Assembly: GCA_023420935.1 (NCBI GenBank)
Contig: JAEZUR010000146.1
Coordinates: 1-21,724, forward strand
Length of the DNA: 21,724 nt
Source: Bacillota bacterium
GTDB taxonomy: Bacteria > Bacillota > Clostridia > Lachnospirales > Lachnospiraceae
Direction: 5' to 3'
The notes under the pieces are model-generated. The model was not told where the DNA came from. It saw nothing but the letters and a program-made list of their open reading frames with translations, and did not search any database. Below are positions 1 to 4,919 of this stretch, piece after piece. The translations under genes were made by a program, and so were the position numbers. The first letter of the stretch is position 1, and every line of letters starts with the position of its first letter.

Positions 1-310
1 AGCCAGAGGTAATCCGTGGATCTTTCGGCAGATAAAAGCCTATTTAGATGATGGAACTATCATTGAGAAACCTTCCGTAGATGAATTAATCGATTCGATG
101 TTACGACATGCCAATTTACAGCTTACATTAAAGGGAGAATTCACAGGAATCCGTGAAATGAGAAAGCATGTAGCTTGGTACACCACGGGATATCCTAAGT
201 CATCAAAACTACGCAATCGAGTGAATGAAATAGAAAATATGGAAAGCTTAGTAACACTATTGGAAGAATATAGAGAAGTTTGTCATAGTTATGATTTATT
301 TAATGAGTAA
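1..310 (+). CDS. dus: tRNA-dihydrouridine synthase, C-terminal part (5' end outside window)
   Basis: Reading from base 2, the frame encodes about 102 residues up to TAA at 308-310 and starts with ARGNPWIFRQIKAYL. The RGNPWIF block is the conserved segment near the end of the FMN-binding barrel of bacterial Dus enzymes of the DusB/Dus1 type. The following HANLQLTLKGEFTGIREMRKH part matches the helical C-terminal tRNA-binding domain. These flavoenzymes reduce specific uridines of tRNA to dihydrouridine using NAD(P)H. Only the last third is present, so the catalytic Cys and most FMN contacts lie outside the window. No terminator is visible before the promoter of the next gene, about 15 bases downstream. 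The family is fairly certain; the DusA/B/C class is inferred. Confidence 0.85.
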   Translation, partial: ARGNPWIFRQIKAYLDDGTIIEKPSVDELIDSMLRHANLQLTLKGEFTGIREMRKHVAWYTTGYPKSSKLRNRVNEIENMESLVTLLEEYREVCHSYDLFNE

Positions 311-325
311 ATTAATTTGATATCC

Positions 326-354
326 TTGCAACTTGTACCCTTGTATGCTATTAT
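326..354 (+). promoter_or_regulatory. Sigma-A-type promoter of the phosphofructokinase gene
   Basis: TTGCAA (326-331), a 17-base spacer, and TATTAT (349-354) preceded by TGC, an extended -10. The predicted start is near 361, giving a leader of about 45 bases. Only the sequence match supports it, but spacing and position are ideal. Confidence 0.7.
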
Positions 355-387
355 AGGTCTGTTTTTAGGAAACAACAGAGGAAAAGC

Positions 388-396
388 ATGAATTAG
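388..396 (+). other. Possible two-codon upstream ORF (Met-Asn-stop) overlapping the pfk ribosome binding site
   Basis: ATG AAT TAG at 388-396 is preceded by GAGGA (378-382) at 5 bases. Its stop codon overlaps the start of the AGGAGG (395-400) used by the downstream gene. It could be chance, or a minimal leader that makes ribosomes idle at the initiation site. Nothing beyond the arrangement supports translation. Confidence 0.2.
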
Positions 397-406
397 GAGG
401 ATTAAA

Positions 407-1630
407 ATGTCGTTGCAAGGTAATGTTTTAGTTGGACAATCGGGGGGACCCACTACAGTGATTAATTCCAGTTTAGCAGGAATTATTGAAACTGCACTTA
501 ACAATCCCTCTATCGATAAAATATATGGATCGAGAAATGGAATACAAGGTGTTTTAGAAAATAATTTTGTGAATCTATCTGATATTTTTAAAGAAAATAG
601 GGATCAGATTCAATTATTAAAGAATACACCATCCATGTATCTTGGTTCCTGTAGGTATAAACTATCTAAATTGGAACAGGATGAGACTGATTACATAAAA
701 ATCTTTGAAGTATTTTCTTCCTATCATATTAAGTATTTCTTCTATATTGGCGGTAATGATTCTATGGATACCGTGAAAAAACTCTCAGAATATGCAAAAA
801 AAATTCAGTATGACATTCAAATTATAGGGATACCAAAAACAATAGATAACGATTTGGCCCACATTGATCACACACCGGGGTTTGGTTCCGCAGCCAAATA
901 TATTGCCGCATCTGTTTTAGAAATTGCACATGATACTTATATATACGATACAAAAAGTGTTATTATCATAGAAATCATGGGTAGAAACGCAGGATGGTTA
1001 ACTGCAGCAGCGGCTCTCGCAAGAAATGAATATAGTGAAGCACCACATTTAATCTATCTACCGGAAAAACCGTTTGGAACAGCACAGTTTATCCAAGATG
1101 TTAAGGAACAGTTAGCAATCCGAAAGCAAGTTGTTATTGCTGTATCAGAAGGGATTAAAGACCCGGCTGGTAACTATATTTCTGCCGGGTCCTCTCAGGT
1201 AGATCAATTTGGGCATGTCATGTTAAGTGGGACAGGGAAATATCTAGAGAGTCTAGTTCAGAATACAATTGGATGTAAGGTTCGCTCTGTTGAACTTAAT
1301 GTTTTACAAAGATGTGCATCTCACATATCATCTGGAACTGATGTAGAGGAAGCTTTTTGTTTGGGAGTAAAAGGAGTGGAAGCCGCTCTGGAAGGTGCTA
1401 CTGGAGAGATGGTGCTATTAAACAGAATTTCTAATCAACCATATTCCGTGGAGTACGGTACAATACCAATACAGCAGGTAGCCAATGTGGAAAAACAAAT
1501 ACCAAAAGAGTGGATTACACCAAACGGAAATGATATAATGTCCCCGCTTTTAGATTATTTAAGACCATTAATTCTAGGAGAAAGAAATGTTCAGTATAAA
1601 AATGGAATTCCAGATTATCTATGTTTGTAA
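407..1630 (+). CDS. pfp: 6-phosphofructokinase, probably pyrophosphate-dependent
   Basis: The 407-residue cytoplasmic enzyme phosphorylates fructose 6-phosphate to fructose 1,6-bisphosphate. The phosphofructokinase fold shows from GQSGGP (residues 10-15), GGNDS (115-119), PKTIDND (143-149; catalytic Asp147) and MGRNAGWL. Two positions separate donor classes. Where ATP enzymes have Gly in GGDGS, this protein has Asp118; where they have Gly in PGTIDND, it has Lys144. Asp and Lys are the pyrophosphate-type residues, so PPi is the predicted phosphate donor and the reaction would be reversible. Asn117 replaces the usual metal-binding Asp, which I believe is a clostridial subgroup trait but cannot verify. 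Length is above the ~320 of ATP-type enzymes. AGGAGG (395-400) lies 6 bases before ATG. The gene has its own promoter; no clear terminator follows. Confidence 0.88.
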   Translation: MSLQGNVLVGQSGGPTTVINSSLAGIIETALNNPSIDKIYGSRNGIQGVLENNFVNLSDIFKENRDQIQLLKNTPSMYLGSCRYKLSKLEQDETDYIKIFEVFSSYHIKYFFYIGGNDSMDTVKKLSEYAKKIQYDIQIIGIPKTIDNDLAHIDHTPGFGSAAKYIAASVLEIAHDTYIYDTKSVIIIEIMGRNAGWLTAAAALARNEYSEAPHLIYLPEKPFGTAQFIQDVKEQLAIRKQVVIAVSEGIKDPAGNYISAGSSQVDQFGHVMLSGTGKYLESLVQNTIGCKVRSVELNVLQRCASHISSGTDVEEAFCLGVKGVEAALEGATGEMVLLNRISNQPYSVEYGTIPIQQVANVEKQIPKEWITPNGNDIMSPLLDYLRPLILGERNVQYKNGIPDYLCL

Positions 1631-1729
1631 ATAACTTTTACACCATTGTTAAATCTTACAAACAAAATGAGGTATTAATCAGAGTCTTCACCATTATTCA
1701 CAAAAAGTAAAGTGAAGTGCATTTTTTTC

Positions 1730-1758
1730 TTGCATTTTGAAATAAAAAAGTGTAGTAT
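1730..1758 (+). promoter_or_regulatory. Sigma-A-type promoter of asd
   Basis: TTGCAT (1730-1735), 17-base spacer, TAGTAT (1753-1758). The predicted start near 1765 gives a leader of about 108 bases. The leader carries a GTATG...CATAC inverted pair (around 1812-1833) and a small GCGC-acaaa-GCGC hairpin just before the gene. I do not recognise a lysine riboswitch or a T-box in it. Confidence 0.65.
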
Positions 1759-1872
1759 ACTTAAGAGAAAGACAAATGTACGCGGTACAAGAACAAAATG
1801 AATAAAGTAGCGTATGATGATAGTTCACATACATCTAATTTATAAGCGCACAAAGCGCAGATGGGAGAGAAG

Positions 1873-2958
1873 ATGAGTAAAAAGTTAAGAGTTGGTATCC
1901 TTGGTGGTACTGGAATGGTAGGACAACGTTTTATTGCATTATTAGATAATCATCCATGGTTTGAGGTTGTTGCAGTTGCAGCAAGCCCAAGAAGTGCTGG
2001 AAAAACATATGAAGAAGCAATTGGTGACCGATGGAAAATGACTACGCCTATGCCTGACGCTGTGAAAAAGCTTATAGTTAGCAATGTAAATGAAGTAGAG
2101 GAAGTAAGCAGCCAAGTAGATTTTGTATTTAGTGCGGTTGATATGACAAAAGAAGAGATTAAAGCCATAGAAGAAGCCTATGCAAAGACAGAAACACCAG
2201 TTGTTTCTAACAATAGTGCTCATAGATGGACACCGGACGTTCCAATGGTAGTGCCTGAATTAAATCCAGAACATTTAGAAGTAATTGCTGATCAAAGAAA
2301 ACGTTTAGGTATAACAAAAGGATTTATTGTAGTTAAACCGAACTGTTCAATTCAAAGTTATGCACCTGCATTGCATGCATTAAAAGAATTTGGACCAAAA
2401 GTGGTAGTGGCTACAACTTACCAGGCGATTTCTGGAGCAGGTAAAACATTTATGGACTGGCCAGAAATGAAAGGTAATATTATTCCATTTATCGGTGGGG
2501 AAGAAGAAAAGAGTGAGCAAGAACCACTTAGAATCTGGGGTAAAGTTGTTGACGGGCAGATCGTAAAAGCAGATGGTCCAGTTATCACAACACAATGTAT
2601 TCGAGTACCAGTACTAGACGGACATACAGCAGCAGTATTTGTAAGCTTTGACAAGAAACCAAGCAAAGAAGAAATCTTAAAAGCTTGGAAGGAATTTAAA
2701 GGTCTTCCACAGACACTTGAACTTCCAAGTGCACCAAAGCAGTTTATCCAATACTTAGAAGAAGATAACCGCCCACAGGTTTCTTTAGATGTAAACTATG
2801 AAAACGGAATGGGTGTTTCCATAGGACGTTTAAGAGAAGATATCGTATATGATTACAAATTTGTTGGATTATCTCATAATACAGTTCGTGGAGCAGCCGG
2901 CGGAGCAGTATTAATTGCGGAATTATTAAAAGCACAGGGGTATATTCAAGCGAAGTAA
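1873..2958 (+). CDS. asd: Aspartate-semialdehyde dehydrogenase (archaeal/fungal-type)
   Basis: The enzyme reduces L-aspartyl-4-phosphate to L-aspartate 4-semialdehyde with NADPH, the branch point to lysine/diaminopimelate, threonine and methionine. With the start chosen here it has 361 residues. GILGGTGMVGQRF (residues 8-20) is the nucleotide-binding loop; PNCS holds the catalytic Cys158; GHTAAVFVSF holds the catalytic His251. The sequence resembles the archaeal/fungal branch of the family more than the E. coli type (inference from motif style). Start choice: GGGAGAG (1863-1869) fits the ATG at 1873, whereas the in-frame ATG at 1861 has no ribosome binding site. It is probably monocistronic, with its own promoter and a strong hairpin downstream. 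No other amino-acid biosynthesis gene is adjacent. Confidence 0.95.
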   Translation: MSKKLRVGILGGTGMVGQRFIALLDNHPWFEVVAVAASPRSAGKTYEEAIGDRWKMTTPMPDAVKKLIVSNVNEVEEVSSQVDFVFSAVDMTKEEIKAIEEAYAKTETPVVSNNSAHRWTPDVPMVVPELNPEHLEVIADQRKRLGITKGFIVVKPNCSIQSYAPALHALKEFGPKVVVATTYQAISGAGKTFMDWPEMKGNIIPFIGGEEEKSEQEPLRIWGKVVDGQIVKADGPVITTQCIRVPVLDGHTAAVFVSFDKKPSKEEILKAWKEFKGLPQTLELPSAPKQFIQYLEEDNRPQVSLDVNYENGMGVSIGRLREDIVYDYKFVGLSHNTVRGAAGGAVLIAELLKAQGYIQAK

Positions 2959-2961
2959 ATA

Positions 2962-3045
2962 GGACGCAAGAATTCGGAGTATCCAGTTCCCTCACACACA
3001 GGGGGGACGCAAGAATTCGAAGTATCCAGTTCCCTCACACACAGG
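2962..3045 (+). repeat. Tandem duplication of 41 bp at the left end of element copy 1
   Basis: Copy A 2962-3002 and copy B 3005-3045 have a period of 43 and differ at one base (TTCGGAG versus TTCGAAG). Each contains GTATCCAGTTCCC and TCACACACAGG. Either copy can pair with the right arm at 3144-3169, copy A slightly better. Confidence 0.9.
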
Positions 3046-3054
3046 AGAGAAAAC

Positions 3055-3122
3055 AAAAATCTGGTATGTAACCCCTAGCTCGGACAGAAGTGGTCCGTCT
3101 AGGTCATACATACCAGATTTTT
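3055..3122 (+). terminator. Intrinsic terminator-like hairpin of asd, inner stem of element copy 1
   Basis: A perfect 16-bp stem with A-run on the 5' side and T-run on the 3' side, plus an inner GC-rich stem-loop. It works in principle on both strands. It is the first strong hairpin after asd. Confidence 0.7.
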
Positions 3123-3231
3123 ATTTTCCCAACAGTGCATTACGGGAACTGGATACACCGAATCCTTGCTGGTTATCGGTGGTAACTTGAAAAGAAGTAA
3201 CTCATTAAGATGCTAAAGATTTTGTTTGGAT

Positions 3232-3259
3232 TTGATATTGTAACAGTGTGGGTTACATT
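3232..3259 (+). promoter_or_regulatory. Possible promoter of the small membrane protein gene
   Basis: TTGATA (3232-3237), 16-base spacer, TACATT (3254-3259). A GTAAC-agtgtgg-GTTAC inverted repeat fills the spacer (3240-3256) and could be an operator. The match is moderate. Confidence 0.4.
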
Positions 3260-3351
3260 ATGAATTTAGTTGCTAATATACATATATTGTAAAAGGTTGT
3301 ATGATTGTATATAATAAGAGGGAAAGCAAAGAATATGTATGGAGGTGTTTT

Positions 3352-3552
3352 ATGAAGGGTATAGTTACTTATAAGAGTAAGCTTAAAACTTGGTTAATTT
3401 GTATCGCTACATTTGTTGTGATAGATATAATAGCGTTTATACTTTTTAATAAAAGACTCAGAGATCCATTTCTCGATATCATTGTCTTTTCGGGTTTGTT
3501 TTGGATTATAACATATTATGATATAAAGAGGTATAATAAGAGTAAGAAATAA
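3352..3552 (+). CDS. Small two-span membrane protein, function unknown
   Basis: The 66-residue protein begins MKGIVTYKSKL. The open frame extends upstream to 3301, but GGAGG at 3341-3345 with a 6-base gap points to the ATG at 3352. Two hydrophobic stretches, about residues 13-34 (TWLICIATFVVIDIIAFILF) and 40-56 (IIVFSGLFWIITYYDI), are separated by a short charged loop and followed by a basic tail (KRYNKSKK). This suggests a two-helix inner-membrane protein with both ends in the cytoplasm. I do not recognise a family. It stands alone between the two copies of the structured repeat element and converges with the minus-strand gene at 3821. Coding is supported by the ribosome binding site and hydrophobic pattern only. 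Confidence 0.6.
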   Translation: MKGIVTYKSKLKTWLICIATFVVIDIIAFILFNKRLRDPFLDIIVFSGLFWIITYYDIKRYNKSKK

Positions 3553-3642
3553 ATAAATTGACGATAGTATTCCAAACTAAACGAGCTTTAATCTTAGAAT
3601 AAATTACAACAGTAACCAGTCTAAAAACATAGCCAACAACCA

Positions 3643-3804
3643 GCCAGAAATGGGCGGGGGATGATCCTGTAATGCACTGTTGGGAAAATAAATTCCCCTG
3701 TCAGTAAGACAAAGGCGGACACGCGTGTCCAGCCGGTGGCTTACTGACAGGGGAATTTGTTTTCTCTCCAGTGTGTGAGGGAACATCCCCCGCCCATTTC
3801 TGGC
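3643..3804 (-). repeat. Structured repeat element, copy 2 (inverted relative to copy 1)
   Basis: Outer stem: 3643-3663 and 3784-3804 form a perfect 21-bp inverted repeat, unrelated in sequence to the outer stem of copy 1. Inner stem: 3690-3708 and 3740-3758 form a perfect 19-bp inverted repeat, also unrelated to copy 1. The core holds a perfect 14-base palindrome GGACACGCGTGTCC (3717-3730), again a GGAC...GTCC hairpin as in copy 1. The arms between stems match the reverse complement of copy 1: GTAATGCACTGTTGGG then AAAATAAA at 3669-3692, and TTTGTTTTCTCTCC, one differing base, then GTGTGTGAGGGAAC at 3756-3783. The element lies 17 bases after the stop of the minus-strand gene 3821-4534. The inner stem with flanking A/T runs may terminate transcription from both sides. 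Confidence 0.8.
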
Positions 3805-3820
3805 GTCCTTCTAGCTGTTT

Positions 3821-4534
3821 TTATTTTAAATCGTATAAATACTTAATAAAATCCGCCCCATTTTCACGATACTTCGAATTAGCCACAATCCCAATGACAG
3901 GCTTTTCAATCATAGAGCCGAGATTCTTATACTTTTCACAATCTGTTAAATAAACACCATACGCGTTTTTTTCAGTCTTTTTTTCATCAGTTTCAGACAT
4001 AAAGAAAGAATCTGATAAATTACTATATAAATCAGTTGGAAGTTGATCTGCTAAATCAACAAAGTATCCATTATAGGCATATCCCTGAAATGTTTTTTCG
4101 TCTGTTATAATTACATCAATTTGCTCGGCAGCTACGTAAGTGCCAAGTTTTTGTACAGAAGCGGTGGTTTCTGTGCCGCCGTTTTCTTCATCAATATAGA
4201 AATTGTAATCAAGTACAATTTCTTGTTTTTCTGGATTAATTTTATAATACTGTTCTAATTCTTTTGTCAGTACATCGGTTTTCTCGTTATCCAATGCATC
4301 ATTTATAATTGCTGCATATAGAACAGTTTCTGTTTTGGGAGAAAGAACTGTGTAGAGGAACCAGATAGCAATTCCTGATAGTAAGCAGACCATAAAGATT
4401 TTTTTGAAATAATAATCCTTAAAGTACTGAAATTTTTCAGTGATAGTCATATCACCTAACTTCTGTTTCTCTGTTTGATTCTCTCTTTTGGTATAGATAT
4501 CAGCAGTATCATTTAGCCGAGTTTCTTTGGCCAT
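3821..4534 (-). CDS. Membrane-anchored extracellular protein, function unknown
   Basis: The protein has 237 residues from MAKETRL. An upstream in-frame ATG at 4561 has no ribosome binding site, whereas AGAGGG lies 5 bases before the ATG at 4534. Residues 1-45 are charged and cytoplasmic; residues 46-64 (IFMVCLLSGIAIWFLYTVL) form one membrane span; the rest, about 170 residues, should be outside. The outer part (VLYAAIIND..., then IDVIITDEKTFQGYAYNGYFVDL) loosely recalls a solute-binding-protein fold, where a binding lobe is described as present at the membrane, but key parts are missing and this is only an impression. It has its own predicted promoter. The neighbour at 4920-7493 has the same plan of acidic cytoplasmic tail, one span and outer domain. 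Copy 2 of the repeat element follows directly. Confidence 0.7.
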   Translation of the reverse strand: MAKETRLNDTADIYTKRENQTEKQKLGDMTITEKFQYFKDYYFKKIFMVCLLSGIAIWFLYTVLSPKTETVLYAAIINDALDNEKTDVLTKELEQYYKINPEKQEIVLDYNFYIDEENGGTETTASVQKLGTYVAAEQIDVIITDEKTFQGYAYNGYFVDLADQLPTDLYSNLSDSFFMSETDEKKTEKNAYGVYLTDCEKYKNLGSMIEKPVIGIVANSKYRENGADFIKYLYDLK

Positions 4535-4590
4535 CGTATCCCTCTTTTCATAAGCATTCACATAAATTAGTCATATGTCCAATTTAACAA

Positions 4591-4618
4591 TATATAGTTT
4601 AACACAGGGTATCTACAA
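4591..4618 (-). promoter_or_regulatory. Probable promoter of the 3821-4534 gene
   Basis: On the minus strand: TTGTAG (4618-4613), 16-base spacer, TATATA (4596-4591). The leader would be about 50 bases. Confidence 0.5.
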
Positions 4619-4660
4619 ATAAAAGAAATTAATTATAAAATTTGTATGAAATATTCCAAC

Positions 4661-4700
4661 AACGAAAAAAGCCCTGCTTAAAAGCAGAGCATTTTTCGTT
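4661..4700. terminator. Bidirectional intrinsic terminator
   Basis: The inverted repeat AACGAAAAA...TTTTTCGTT encloses an 8-bp stem (GCCCTGCT/AGCAGAGC, with one wobble) and a TAAA loop. On the minus strand the stem is followed by six T. Confidence 0.8.
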
Positions 4701-4730
4701 AGATTAATTAAGGGTATTCAAATATATGAC

Positions 4731-4745
4731 ATGGTCAATGACCAT
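4731..4745. promoter_or_regulatory. Perfect dyad ATGGTCA-A-TGACCAT, possible operator
   Basis: A 7-1-7 inverted repeat lies between two intrinsic terminators in the 4562-4919 gap. No U-run follows it, so it is not a terminator. It could be a regulator-binding site, but no promoter is clearly adjacent. The rest of this 358-bp gap holds only the two terminators and the promoter of the 3821 gene. Confidence 0.35.
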
Positions 4746-4767
4746 ACGAAACAGATTAAAAAAAGAT

Positions 4768-4804
4768 AAAACAAGGGCGCTTCATAAGAAACGCCCTTGT
4801 TTTT
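4768..4804. terminator. Intrinsic terminator downstream of the 4920-7493 gene
   Basis: AAAACAAGGGCG (4768-4779) pairs with CGCCCTTGTTTT (4792-4803). A T-rich tract follows on both strands. It lies about 115 bases past the stop of the minus-strand gene. Confidence 0.85.
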
Positions 4805-4919
4805 ACAATGTAATTATACATTATATTTGTTAAATGTCAAACATTTATTTTATATTTTTATATTATTACTGTTCAGTCCATTTTGTTTTAATAGTAATAA
4901 TTATGATAAATTATTGGAA

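Larger units (their letters stand above)
2962..3169 (+). repeat. Structured repeat element, copy 1 (outer stem, conserved arms, inner hairpin)
   Basis: Outer inverted repeat: 2966-2991 pairs with 3144-3169 with 2 mismatches in 26. Inner perfect 16-bp inverted repeat: 3055-3070 with 3107-3122. Inside that is a third stem, CCTAG/CTAGG (3074-3078, 3099-3103) and CGGAC/GTCCG (3081-3085, 3093-3097). The single-stranded arms between outer and inner stems (about 3031-3054 and 3122-3145) are nearly identical to those of the inverted copy at 3643-3804, while all stems differ in sequence. The left arm is duplicated in tandem (2962-3002 and 3005-3045, one mismatch). It lies 3 bases after the asd stop. 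No ORF is supported inside. I do not recognise the family: it could be a structured 3' RNA, a terminator cassette or a non-autonomous mobile element. Confidence 0.8.

Noticed and set aside
1765..1872. Lysine riboswitch or T-box before asd
   Set aside because: The leader is only about 108 bases and lacks the long multi-stem layout or a T-box sequence; only small hairpins are seen.
2962..3804. Composite transposon flanked by inverted copies carrying the small gene at 3352
   Set aside because: The outer ends of the two copies are unrelated in sequence, there is no transposase, and no target duplication is visible.
3643..3804. Retron-type RNA (paired ends, conserved arms, variable inner hairpin)
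   Set aside because: The shape is similar, but no reverse transcriptase gene is in the window, and two copies sit 3' of ordinary genes.
3604..3953. 60-residue frames on both strands over element copy 2
   Set aside because: They run through the inverted repeats and have no ribosome binding sites or recognisable protein character.
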